Shown in pieces: positions 44,925-57,049 of a stretch of 64,000 bases of DNA. A model generated the notes under the pieces. The model had not been told where the DNA came from. It ran no database searches and saw only the letters and a list, made by a program, of their open reading frames with translations. The stretch is from Diogma glabrata. Taxonomy: Eukaryota > Arthropoda > Insecta > Diptera > Cylindrotomidae. Position 1 is the stretch's first letter. Each line of letters starts with the position of its first letter. The stretch lies in NCBI GenBank assembly GCA_963693315.1, contig OY856188.1:2664257-2728256 (forward strand), given 5' to 3'. Made by a program: the position numbers and the translations under genes.

Positions 44925-45815
44925 TTCATTCAATTCACTTGATTCATTCAATTCATTCAATTCACTCAATTCTCCAATTCATTTAATTCATTCAAACCCA
45001 ACAATTCATAATTCATTCACTTCATTCACTTCATTCTGTTCATTCAATTCATTCACTTCATTCTGTTCATTCAGTTCATTCAATTCATCCCATTCATTCA
45101 ATTCATTCAATTCATCCCATTCATTCAATTCATTCAATTCATTCAATTCATTCGATTCATTCAATTCATTCAATACATTCATTTCATTCATTTCATTAAA
45201 TATTCATTCAAGTCATTCAATTCGTTCAATTCGGCCAATTCATTCAATTCATTTAATATTCATTCAATTCATTCAATTCACTCAATTCATTCAGTTCATT
45301 CAATTCACTAAATTCATTCAATTCACTAAACTCATTCAATTCATTCAATTCATTCAATTCATTCAATTCATTCAATTCATTCAATTCATTCAATTCATTC
45401 AATTCATTCAATTCATTCAATTCATTCAATTCATTCAATTCATTCAATTCATTCAATTCATTCAATTCATTCAATTCATTCAATTCATTCAATTCATTCA
45501 ATTCATACAATTCATTCAATTCATCCAATTCATTCAATTCATTCAATTCATTCGATTCATTCAATTCATTCAATTCATTCAATTCATTCAATTCATTCAA
45601 TTTATTCAATTTATTCAATTTATTCAATTTATTCAATTTATTCAATTCATTGAATGCAATTCATTCAACTCATTCAATTCATTCAATTCATTCAATTCAT
45701 ATAATTCATTCGATTCCTTCAGTTCATACAATTCATTTAATTCATTCAATTCATTCAATTTATATAATTCAATTCATTCAATTTATATAATTCAATTAAC
45801 TCATTTATTTACCAA
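44925..45815. repeat. 9-bp minisatellite, CATTCAATT
   Basis: About 890 bp of nine-base units, mostly CATTCAATT with variants (CACTTCATT, TATTCAATT). The centre (about 45340-45600) is nearly pure. Nine being divisible by three, both strands stay open (Phe-Ile-Gln and Asn-Glu-Leu repeats, up to 336 codons); these are not genes. Confidence 0.95.
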
Positions 45816-47540
45816 TTCATTGAATATTTTTTATTGATATTGCGAATTTGTTTTTATGTTTTTCTTAAATATATTAAACGAAACACGTAATAAATTAAAA
45901 CCGACACATTTTTGTTACAATTTCAGTCTTTATCTTTTGGTCCCTTATGAATAATAAAAAAAAATCAAAACGAAATTTATTTAATGATAATAATAATAAA
46001 CAAAAGAATGGAAGAACGAAATAGTAATTTTACATATTAAAAAAAATTTTTACGACGGTAATAAAAACAAACACAAAAACAAACGGGGTACCTTGAATAA
46101 TTAGTTTTAGTAATTTTAAAAATTATTATATTTTACAAATATTTTTTGTTTGTCTTGCTTCATGTCGGTTTGCCGATATTTTAATTTGTCGTTTCATAAT
46201 ATTTAGAAAATGATGAAAAAATTAGTGTAATTATCCTCCTTCTTCTCTTTTAGTTGACATATTATCTTTGAATAATCTCAAATTTAGTACGCTAAACATG
46301 TCTCAAGTATTAACAAAAAAAATAACATACGATTTTAAAGATATTTTATTTGTATGAAAGTGTAAATTGAATTTCATCAAACCACTCCTCATATAGCTTT
46401 TTAATAACAGATAAGATTAAATTAAAAACTAGTAGTAATCAATAATTAAAACAAAAATATGAAATTTGTCAATTCAATAGTTTTATCATTATAATGGATA
46501 TATATTTTAATTGTTATATTGATAAAATCATTACTTAAAAAAACTACCAGTTAGTAATTATATTAGTAATTAGATTAAAAAAACTGACAGTTTTTTCTAA
46601 ATAACAAAAACCAATAGTAAAATTTATTTTCTTATCGTTTCTTTAAGTGTTTATTCACAAAATTTCACACCACACACTAACCCCCCCTAAAAAGAATGCT
46701 AATTCACAAAATTCATAATTTTCATAGTATCTGCCATCAGGTTGTTTAACAAAATAAAATTAACAAAACAGCAGCTTAATTAATTAATTTATTTATAAAA
46801 TAAAAAGTCTGAAACTTGTATAATAAAAATCAGAATAAAAATTATTTAATCTTAAATATTAATTTTAACAGATATGGAATTGCATATTTAATGATAGTTT
46901 TAGTAATTTAAAACTTTTTGGTTATTATAAATTTTACGATTTTTTTGATTTCGAATGGTGAATGGTTGGTGTGATCGTAATGTGAACTTTTTTATTTTTA
47001 TTTAATTAATCCACCATATTTAAATATAGTGTAAAAGTTAATTTAATGGATTTGATTAAACTGATTGGAAATTTGTTTTAAATGTATTGCATACAGAGAA
47101 ATTTTAGAATTACTTTTACAATGAACACGAAGAATACAAAATTATGAACATAAATTTGTAAAAATTGCGTTTATTTTTTGTTTTCACGTTAGACATTTGT
47201 CAGCGATTGAAACAGTATAGCGGTACCGTCCCATTTGAATGATAATAAATTTGTTGGATTTGTATTAGTTACTTACTCGTTGCCGTTCTTTAAAATTTCT
47301 ATTTAAGTTTTATGGCTGTTGTTGCAGTATATTTATTTACCAAGCTATATGTATAGAGCCAAGATGCAGAAATCTCATCTCAGTTTTTTAGAAAAAATCA
47401 TTAAAAAGCTTGCAAAATAGTCAAAATGAGGTGTCACCGATCTCGGCCAATAATATACCAAAACATGAATATTGCTGAAGGATAAATTCAATTCAAAAAC
47501 AGGCCAAATAATACCAACATGCTTTGTATATAATATATTA
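45816..47540. other. AT-rich stretch without a recognised gene
   Basis: Low-complexity AT-rich DNA. Minus-strand ORF 47375-47653 overlaps the following MITE and is not a gene. Confidence 0.5.
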
Positions 47541-47757
47541 GGTTGCGTAAAATGGGTCAATCTGCATTTTTCTTCTAAGACCAATCTATTTTTGTTAACC
47601 TTCTCACAATAAGGCAAAAGGGTTAAAAATGGCCACAAAATATGTTGTGGCAAATAGACCCTAGCAGTTTGGTCCTTTTAATTTGCTGTGAGAAGGTAAA
47701 CAAAAGTAGATTGGTCTTAGAAAAAAAATACAGATTGGTTCTTTTTACGCAACACCA
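47541..47757. mobile_element. MITE of about 215 bp with TTGCGTAAAA ends
   Basis: GGTTGCGTAAAATGGGTCAATCTG on the left pairs with the complement of the right end GTTGCGTAAAAAGAACCAATC, and pairing continues through TTCTAAGACCAATCTA and TTTTGTTAACCTTCTCACA, about 75 bp per arm. Exact ends and duplication are uncertain; TATTA occurs near both sides. Confidence 0.75.
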
Positions 47758-48419
47758 AAATATTATTTTCAAAATATTACCAAAATATTTTTATGACGAT
47801 TGATAGTCATTTTTACGAATAAATCCAGCTAGTTTCGATACTTGGATGTGAAGAGCTTCTTTTCAGTCTCAAACCTCTAATTTCATAATGTGTTTCCCTG
47901 TGGTTTTAGGTATCCAGCAACAGCAACATAGATAAAAATGGTAAAAAGGTACGTTTTTAGTTTTACGATAGAAGCACAGATTTTTCTTCACGAATACATC
48001 GTACATGCTCTAAAACGGGTCTTGGAAAAAATTATTATGTTACCTTTGGGTTAGGATGGTGTAGTCTCTATCGTTACTGTTATCATAACCAATAACTATG
48101 CGTTTAAAAGAGTCGTCTATCGTATTGGTAGCTTGCCAAGGACAGTAAGGACATTTCAGTAGGTCAGTAAGGACATTTAATTTCAATAACCATCTACCAT
48201 GTTTCTGGAGTTTGTTTTTTACATGAGTCAAAATAACAGAATCATTTTTTTATATTCAGTACGCTGTTCCTTGAAGGATACTAACGACAATTCATTAACA
48301 TTCTAATGACTAAGTTATCAATACACATTTCCGTCTTAAGAACAGCATTTTTATATACTCGTCGGATATTGATATCTTTATAGGCTCGTTACACAGTATA
48401 ATACAAACTAAATAGTCAA
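47758..48419. other. Stretch without a recognised gene
   Basis: No domain-bearing ORF or repeat recognised. ORF 48040-48231 on the minus strand has a CPYCPW pair but no further support. Confidence 0.4.
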
Positions 48420-51400
48420 AAGGCTCTCGCCCCTTTCATTTGATTTGGTTTTTCCGCAGTCTCGGAAATTTACTATCACAATTTTTATGTTTATTAATGA
48501 ATGGTGGCGATTGGTTTTAGAAAACGAGGGTAACCTTTTTTAACCGGGGTTTTAAATATCGGGGCATTAAAAATTAATTATTAAAAAGCTAATTTTTGCA
48601 GGATTGTTTAACAAACAAAAATTAGTGAAATTGAAAGGTCACATTTTCCGACCAATTTTTGACCGCGTTTTTCCAGTCCGACGACTGGAAGTCGGAATGC
48701 CGACAGGGCGTTGTTTATTGTTTACCACATGTCGGACAACAATGGAACATAATAAAATTTTTTATAGTTAAAAACTGGAATTATCCGACAAATACATATG
48801 TATATCCGGGCACCGACAAGAAAATGAAAAAAATATTTTAGTAACGATTATTTTTGTTTCTTTCTTAGCTACAAATAAAGATGCAAATATTCATGATGAA
48901 CAAATTAAATGTACATTTTTGAAGCTCTATTAAGATAGTGGACTAAAAATGTAGGGTACAACCAGGACCTAGACAGGCATTTGTAGCCAATTTGTTACGC
49001 CATTAAAAAATTTGTAGCCCCTGCCAATTTGAGAAATTTAAGAGCCCGCTATCTTAAATTTAAGCTAGCGGTTTTCAAAATATCTTACGTTCTATTGATC
49101 CAATTTTAATTGTGAATACATCAAAATTTGTACCTGATTAGTAATCAATTTGTTACGTCATCCAAAAATTTATAGCCGCCTATAATTTTGAGCCACAGTA
49201 GATTTTGAGCCATAATAGATAATAATCCTCCTAATTTTTTGTTTATTTTTCTACTTCGTCTATTGAGCGCGAAAGATATATTTTTTTCAACAGTTTATAA
49301 GTCGAAAACACCTTGGCTCGGCGTTTGGTTTATCGTAAATATTTTGGAGCAGCGGTTACTAAGCTCTGGTCCTCGGAATGATAAGCTTATTATAAGCTCA
49401 TAAGCTCATAATTGGCAAAAATTAAGCTGCTGAAAATTATTCCGAGGATCGGAGGTTAATAGCCGCTGCCCAAAAATATTTATGAACATAGAAAAGTACA
49501 AAAAGAAAACCAATATGAGGAATACAAAATAAACCAAACGCCGAGCCGAAGTGTTTTCGGCTTGTAACCTGTTGAAAAAAATACATCTTTCGCGTTCAAT
49601 AGATGAAGTAGCAAAATAAATAAAAAAATATTGCGACGCTGATGCATAGGCTGACTTCACCACAGCTCTGGAAACAGTGTTCTTGATATATAATGAGCTA
49701 ATATCCATCAAATACTTTAATTAAAAGCTAGCCAATGTTATAGACTTCGTAGTTCTAATTATAAAAGTATTAAAGAAAGCAGTAGTATCCCAACAAACAT
49801 AAATTCTGTTGTACGAGAAAAAGTAAAAAAAAATGTTTACCGGAAGGGACAAACCGGAAGTTAGGATACAGAAATATTGAAAACTGTACTAAAACCTTAT
49901 ATTCTAAGTTTCAATAAGATCATAGTCCGGATTAGAAGTTATTCAAGATTTAAACTTAGAGGTGATCGGGAGACCCTCGCCATTTTGTCCAAATTTGATA
50001 TGAATCCAGATCTTCCATTTTCAAGTGAACCTTTATCATTTGCCAAAGTTTCATCAAGATCCTATCCAGAAAGTTCAACCTCCCGCACACCCACCCACGC
50101 ACACACAGACGTACACCAACATTTTTATTGGCTATGGATGGTCCAAAACAAAAACAAAAAAACAAAATTTGGGGTATGTAAGATTTTTTTTTTCACGAAA
50201 GATTGCATTACTTCACACAATTTAAAATTGTGGTGAAGTAATTAGGAGGATTATTATCTATCAATGTGGTTCAATATTGGAAGCGGCTACAAACATTTTG
50301 ATGACGTAACAAATTGGTTCCACATTGGCTACAAATTTTGATGCATTAAGAATTAAAATTGGAAGAATAGAACGTGAGATATTTTGAAAACCGCTAGCTT
50401 AAATTTAAGATAACGGTTTCTTGAATTTCTCAAAATTGTATGCGGGGCTACAAATTTTTTGATGACGTAAAAAATTGGTTCCAAATCGGCTACAAATTTT
50501 GATGTATTCAGAAATAAAGTAAGATGAATAGAACGTGAGATATTTTGATAACCGCTAGCTTAGATATAAGATAACGATTTTTTGAAATTTTCAAAACGGA
50601 GGTTGCTACAAATTTTTTGATGACGTCACAAATTAGTTCCACATTGGCTACAAATTTTGATGTATTCAGAAATAAATAGATCGTGAGATATTTTGAAAAA
50701 CGCTAGCTTAAATTTAAAATAACGGTTTTTTGAATTTTTCAAAATTGGCAGCGGTAACAAATTTTTTGATGGCGTAACATATTATTTCATAATTGGCTAC
50801 AAATTTTGATGTATTGAGAATTAAAATTGGATGAATAGAACGTGAGATATTGAGAAAACCGCTTGCTTAAATTGTAGATAACGGTTTCTTGAATTTCTCA
50901 AAATTTTCAAAGGTTACAAATTTTTTAATGGCGTAACAAATTGGCTACAAATTCGCTACAAATGCCTGACTAGGTTCTGGTTGTTGCCTACATTTTTAGT
51001 CCGCTATCTTAATAGAGCTCATTTTTGACCTAATATGTTTTAAAGAAACAACGGTTGCAGATGACATTGTATAAAGAAAATGAGAAAATTTTCATTGTAA
51101 ATAGAAAAATTATAAAAATTAAGGAGTACCTAAAATTGATGTTAAAACAGGTTAAAACAGGAAGGTTGAGAAGGATTAAAAAGATGTGCGAATTTTAACA
51201 AGGGAACAATATTGTCATTTTTTCGCTTTACCAGATTCAATACAAATATAAATAATACATTTACTCGCCACGAGAAGTGATAACTAACATTTTTTTTTTT
51301 GTTTCACTCGCTAATATAATTCAATTTTCTGTATTGTTAGCTTTAATGCACCACCTCCTAATATTTCGCCATAAATTTTTCATTTCATTTCTAGCAATAT

Positions 51401-51815
51401 AATTCTTCCTTCGATAATTTTGCTATGTTTATCCAGTTTGATTATTATAATGAATCATTAAATTATTATGAAATTATTTAACAGTTTTACAATATTAATT
51501 AATTTTTTTTATAAATTTATAATATTAATTACAAATGTCTAAAACTAATGACTAATTGTTAATATATCGTGGATGATAAGATATAGATGCAATTTTTTTC
51601 GGACGAGGGCTACCCTCGTCTTCTAAAACCAATTTCCATCCCCATTAATAAAAAATAAAATTGTGGTAATAAATTTACAAGACCCCTGGAAATCGCGTTT
51701 TCCAATCCAAAAAGCGGTCGAATCGAGAAAAATAGCAGATAAAAAGATACAACCGCCTCACGAAGCATAAAATATTGGGCAATCAATCATCAAATGAAAG
51801 AGACAAGGGCGCAAA
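48420..51815. mobile_element. Foldback-like element, about 3.4 kb, with tandem 160-bp subrepeats in its inverted arms
   Basis: Outer arms pair at about 48420-48540 and 51590-51815 (GATTGGTTTTAGAAAACGAGGG against its complement, also CCTTTCATTTGAT). Inside them, units of about 160 bp (CTACAAATTTTTTGATGACG, GAATAGAACGTGAGATATTTTG, ACCGCTAGCTTAAATTTAAG) occur twice in one orientation at 48945-49225 and five times inverted at 50250-51015. A further inverted pair lies at 49245-49430 and 49435-49625 (CCAAACGCCGAGCC, CGCGAAAGAT). The unpaired middle (about 49690-50250) has no domain. Long inverted arms with tandem subrepeats are typical of Foldback elements of Drosophila; no transposase is present here. 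Confidence 0.75.
50250..51015. repeat. Five tandem 160-bp subrepeats of the Foldback-like element
   Basis: The GATGACGTAAC motif and variants occur at about 50299, 50461, 50619, 50768 and 50928, giving spacings of 149-162 bp. The left arm has two inverted units only. Confidence 0.85.
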
Positions 51816-53447
51816 CGCATCGACAAAACTATATATGTAGATCGAACAACATTGAAATTCGAAACGATTAAATACAAATCTGAAAATGCATGGCTTTGAC
51901 TCTATAAACCGCTTCAAAAAATATAAACAAAAAATTATCTCTGACAAATAGTGATTGAACAACAAACCACAAGTTTACTTCCACATTTCGGAAATTTGAT
52001 AAGCTACATAACTTCTTTTCTAAAGCTAATATATAAATGTTATTTAAATACCAAGTTATAGTAAATTACTACTATTTATCTCAAACTAACAACCATATTA
52101 TCTCCAATCATGTCGTTTTTATCTTTTATACAAAAAAGTTATAAAACACGATAAAACTAATCATTTGCTATTGACCCTCGTCTATATACCGTTATTCAAA
52201 TAACACAATTAGCAAAGTAATTTTATAACTTTTAATGTTTTATTTGACAACAAATTGTCATTAAGTAAACTAATTTGTCATTAGTATCGTTATTATTTGA
52301 ATATGGATGAGTATTATAAGTAAAGCTGATTTTAATATTGATCACACCTTCCAACGTCATATATGTTATACAATTTATTTATATTTTCATAAAAAATTAT
52401 TACATATTTCCGGATTAAAACTAAAACATATAATGCGGTTTAATTCAGAAAAATAAACTTAGCTAAAAATAGTACCTATACAACAATGATAATGAACCTC
52501 TGCGATTCCATGAATAAAAAGTAATTAAAGATTTTTTATCAATTTTGCCATTTTCTCGACAATATCACAATAACAACAAAAGATTTATAAATTATTATCA
52601 GTGATAAGATTAAGATTAAATTTTGTGACGATGTCGATCGTTTCTATTTCTATTGAAACGTCATTATTTTATTTTTTTGGTACAAGTTACAACTCTGGTG
52701 AAAAAAATGGCATTTCTGAAAAATAAAATATTTGACATAACCACTTTAGATAAACTGTTATTTAGGGAAAGATTTCTGCTTATCCGACGAGATTCGAAAA
52801 CAAAAGGTTCGTTGAAAATGTTTTATGTTTTTGTTCCGTCGGTAAATTGAATAACGTAAATACTTCCTGTTTGTATTTCACTTAATAAACTTCTCCAAAA
52901 TTAAGTATTATAGGAAATGCGATACCAATTCTTGAAAAAACACGACATCTTAGCCATAATATAAACGTAACTACAAAAAACAAACAAGTGACCAAAAAAA
53001 AAATAACTAGAATGTCGTGTGCGCATTTCATGTAAATAGAGTTCCGTCGTGTTATTTAATAAACAAATTTTGGTAATTTTTTTAGTTTTTAGTATAATTT
53101 TCTTAAAATATTTCGTTTCGTTTTCTTAACAAATAAATTATTTAAAAAACAAAATTGACAGGAAATTTAATGTTTGCACGGAAATAAGGTTGTTGTCGAT
53201 CGTTAGATGTTTTTTTTTATTGCTTTTAACTAAAAATTAGGTTTAAATTGTTGTATTACAAAATTGTTAGCGATGAATAATTTTTAAATGGATAAAATAT
53301 AGATGGAATGTGTGCACTGTGCAGTAGAAAAAAAAATTTTTCTCCACGTTAAAATGCAAAAACCTGTTTTGCACGATCAGGCGATTTTGCGTGTTTTCTG
53401 ATTCGTAAATAAACATAGTAAGTTTCGTTTGCTAATCACAGGTCGGT
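51816..53447. other. AT-rich stretch without a recognised gene
   Basis: Low-complexity AT-rich DNA; ORF 52653-52850 has no domain. Confidence 0.5.
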
Positions 53448-53494
53448 AAGTAATTACTTACCGATCATGGAGGAGGTAAGTAATTACTTACCGG
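53448..53494. repeat. Duplicated palindrome TAAGTAATTACTTACCG
   Basis: GGTAAGTAATTACTTACCG occurs twice, 28 bp apart, directly left of the following MITE. Each is a perfect palindrome around AATT. Confidence 0.85.
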
Positions 53495-53917
53495 TAAAGC
53501 CGGGCATTCACAATCACATACAACAGAAACAGAAACTGAAACTGAAAACTATTCAAAATTCAAAACTCTATTATCAAAATTTAAAATAATAATTAATATT
53601 ATGTCATATGTGACCGTTTCTCGTCATGTGACAGTTTCTGGAACAGAAACAATTAAATTTTAATTGTTTCTGTTTAAGACAAAACAGACGAATTTTCAGT
53701 TTCTGTTTAAGTTTCTAAATTCGGTTTCTGTTTTAGTTGCTGTCAAATTTGTATGAAATTCAGTTTAAAAATTAAATTTTAATTGTTTCTGTTTAAGACA
53801 AAACAGACGAATTTTCAGTTTCTGTTTCAGTTTCTAAATTCGGTTTCTGTTTTAGTTGCTGTCAAATTTGTATGAAATTCAGTTTCGGTTTCTGTTGTAT
53901 GTGAATGCATGGCTTAA
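53495..53917. mobile_element. MITE of about 420 bp with AAGCCNNGCATTCACA ends and a 119-bp internal duplication
   Basis: Left end AAGCCGGGCATTCACAATCA pairs with the complement of the right end AAGCCATGCATTCACATACA, continuing through CAACAGAAAC and AGAAACTGAAACTG. A 119-bp segment (AATTAAATTTTAATTGTTTC ... GTATGAAATTCAGTTT) is repeated directly at 53651 and 53770 with almost no differences. Confidence 0.8.
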
Positions 53918-55084
53918 GGGAGTGAATAAAAACGATCTTTATTTAAATAATTAAGAAGATTAATTTACTAGATCCATCTTTAAATAATATTTTTTTTTAA
54001 ATATGGCAATTAAAAGATTTGAAAGCAATTTATTTTGAAAAAATATTCGGAAAGTTAGTTTTGCAACGAAAAACCTATAGAATTATGATGAAACGCAGAG
54101 CTTACTATTTTGAAATGAAATTTTAAGAAATTTCCTTTAAAACTTTAAAACTTAAAAATGAATTTTATTGTTCAAATAATTTTAATTGAATTTTTATTGA
54201 TCGTGCAAAAAATATAATAAACATCATTAAGAGTATCGCCGATTTCGGCTACATTAGAGATCTCGACTTCGTCTCGATCTCAAAACATATATCCTCAATC
54301 GGAAAAGCACTCTTACTGCCTTTAATACTTAAATAGTTATTGAAAAACTAATGCTCAGTGCCCACGAACTGAAAACTTTTACAAAAAAATTGTGTGGGAC
54401 CTAATAAGGTGAGTTTCCACCAAATTGTGTAAAAATGAAATCGTTTTTTTCTATTTTTCACGGCAAATTTTAGGTTATTTGAAAAAATGCTTTACGCAAA
54501 AGTTGTAGACCTTTTTATTACCTACAACTTTTACTTTTAACTTTTTCGATTGAAGGTCTAGTATCGCTGGAAATCGTGAAAAACAATTTTCTATACCCTA
54601 AAAGTACATCCTACTTCACCCTCGAACTCGAATCAACTTTAATTTATTTTTCCCATCATTTGCGCAATATTTTCTTCCGTATCCAACAGTTTTCATGCTG
54701 TTACTTATTTTTTCCTTGCCAATAATTTACACTGGTCTACCAATGAAATTATATCCAATGAAGTTTAGATCAGGATAAATAAGGCTGAGGCCTGATACAA
54801 ATAAATAGGGCAAACTCTAGTAAGATATTTCGTATCAAGCCCTGAGCAGATTGCCCTTCATATAACGAGCCGATTGGTCTATGTCATATTTTGTCAGTGA
54901 TAGGATTTATTGTCCATCAACACCTTTGAACGTATGTTGTTGTGGAAACTTTGTCTTAAAAGGTTTTTATGTGTTGTTGTGACACATATTGTAATTCCTA
55001 CTACACAATTTTATTAAAAAAAAAGAAGGCAGTATTAAGGACTGCTAAGGACTAAGAAGTGAAAACTTAAATCCGTGAAATAGC
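53918..55084. other. Stretch without a recognised gene
   Basis: At 54905-55010 a diverged extra copy of part of the neighbouring repeat is present (CATCAACACCTTTGAACGTA, TATGTGTTGTTGTGACACA). No gene is seen. Confidence 0.5.
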
Positions 55085-55575
55085 TGTGTTTTTTTGTATC
55101 TCCCAATTATAGTAGCATTGCAAGTTAAAATTTCAGAATCTTTAAATTAAAATCATTAAAATTATTCTGGGTTTCACATCTATCAGCATTGCAAGCAACT
55201 ATTACATACATTTTTATATTTAAAATAATCAAAACATATATAAAAAATTGCGTCTATCAACGTCTTAGAAAGCATGTTGTTGTGGGACCTTGTTCTTAAA
55301 AGTTTTTTATGTGTTGTTGTGACACACCTTGTAATTTCTACTACCCAACACATTTTATTTAAAAAAAATAGCGTATCATCAAAGAATATTCCATTGCTTA
55401 GAGTAAGGGATGATGGTATCGTTGATTGAAAATACTTTATCCGCCAGCACCCCTAAGATATTACTTTGGCTAATGAGATTGCACTGCTATTGCCAGTGGT
55501 ATACGATATCTCAAGAAAACTCATATGCCATTAGCAGGGACTAAAGTACGCGTGGTTGTCACACCCATAGATCAA
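55085..55575 (-). repeat. Dispersed repeat, copy B (inverse of 34898-35398)
   Basis: Matches copy A in reverse over about 490 bp, with shared landmarks CTTTATCCGCCAGCACCCCTA, GGTATACGATATCTCAAGA and GGTTGTCACACCCA. The internal segment around 55250-55340 is itself similar to 54905-55010. Confidence 0.75.
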
Positions 55576-56479
55576 CAATTTTAGATTTTACAAATCTTCC
55601 GGCGGAAAGCTAAGTAAATTCATTGGTATGAATGCGCATTGTTGCCGTTTGCAATTCACTATCGGCTAAGTGCACCATTTTGAATTAGTTTATTTATCAT
55701 GATTGCCATCCATGTTTAATCATACATAAGTTATGCTTCTTTGCATAAAATTTATACGATTATAAAAATACATCATGATGTTATGTGTTAAAGTCCAATA
55801 CATATAATTTTGATATACAAATGTAATTGTTTTAGGTTATACTAAAGATCTTACGTTATCTCGAAAGATCTTACGTTATTTTTAATTTCGTAAAAATTAT
55901 GTTCCAATCAGTACACTTGGATTATGTTCTATTTTTTCATTACAAATATTAACCGAGATTGATTGTGATTGGTTGATTTTTATTCACAAAATAATATTTT
56001 CTGTTATACAAAACAGAACATCCCAAATACGATAAACAAACAAAAATCACAAAAAAATTCAGTACAACTTCTACACCACCAATTTCTACGATGCTATTTT
56101 TTTGTACTGGGTGTGGGCAAAATAACAATTCTGTTTCCAAAAGAATACGATCGAAATCATAATTCTGTGCTGGTGCAACCCAAAAGAACACAAATTTCGA
56201 TAATTCGGTTCAGTACAGTCGAAAAGAATACTCTATATGTGTACACAACAACTTCCCAAATTTTCATGATGATTAATACTTTCAATTTTATATATATTCA
56301 ATATTTATTTAGCATGATGACTCGAATGCAAATTGCAAAAGACAGTAGCAATATAACTTTAAAAAACTGCATTATAGATCAATTTTTTTAAAGTCGTAAA
56401 AAGAAATGTTTATTATTTTTAGAAATTCATGAATAAAAAAACTAATTTTAATGGTATTTAATAAAAATTAAAAAAAAAA
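55576..56479. other. Stretch without a recognised gene
   Basis: Overlapping ORFs on both strands at 55949-56391 (up to 140 codons) show no recognisable domain. GATCTTACGTTATCTCGAAA repeats partly at 55847-55880. Confidence 0.45.
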
Positions 56480-56690
56480 CAATAAAACAATGTACCACAC
56501 CAGGAATTGAACTCACGACCTATAGAAACGTTCAGAAATGATAGATGTATTTCATATTTAAAAATATTTTGCCCATTAAAAGTGTATATTAAAAATGGTA
56601 ACGCGTATATATAAATTTTACTCCATAGAAAATTGCACAACGCGGCTAAAGAAGTTTTCACTTCAAAAATTATTAATCGATTACATTTGA
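56480..56690 (-). mobile_element. tRNA-related SINE-like repeat, second copy
   Basis: Reverse of the 34275-34490 family, from TTTTTGAAGTGAAAACTTC through GCGTTGTGCAATTTTCTATGG to CTATAGGTCGTGAGTTCAATTCC. The B-box-like GAGTTCAATTCC is better preserved here. The minus-strand ORF at 56458-56661 falls within it and is not a gene. Confidence 0.6.
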
Positions 56691-57049
56691 TGATAAAGTA
56701 ACCTTAAGATCCTTCACAATGAGTAAAATGGAACTTTTTGATTGTCAGTCTTGGAATCAAAGATGATGGTTAATTCTGGTGTTTGATTTGGATGCAATGC
56801 TTCAAAATATACATTGATATTGACTCCAGATCAAGCTGATTTTTTTCATTTTGATCTGTTCATTGTTCAAAAAAAATGTAAAGAAATTGTCAATGATTTT
56901 CGGAAAAATTGAAGAACTGTCCACGAATTTTATTTTCGGATTTTACCGTACATCCAAAAAGGAATAGTTGAACGCAGTGCAAATTCGGCAGATTAAAAGG
57001 ATCGAAAAACATTGCGTATTTTAAAATTGATTTTTAATATCTTATATCG

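Noticed and set aside
44827..45837. 336-codon Phe-Ile-Gln ORF and minus-strand Asn-Glu-Leu ORFs
   Set aside because: Artefact of the 9-bp minisatellite CATTCAATT.
49877..50236. 119-codon plus-strand ORF
   Set aside because: Lies in the middle of the Foldback-like element, overlaps other frames, and ends in a simple CA/CACC-rich stretch.
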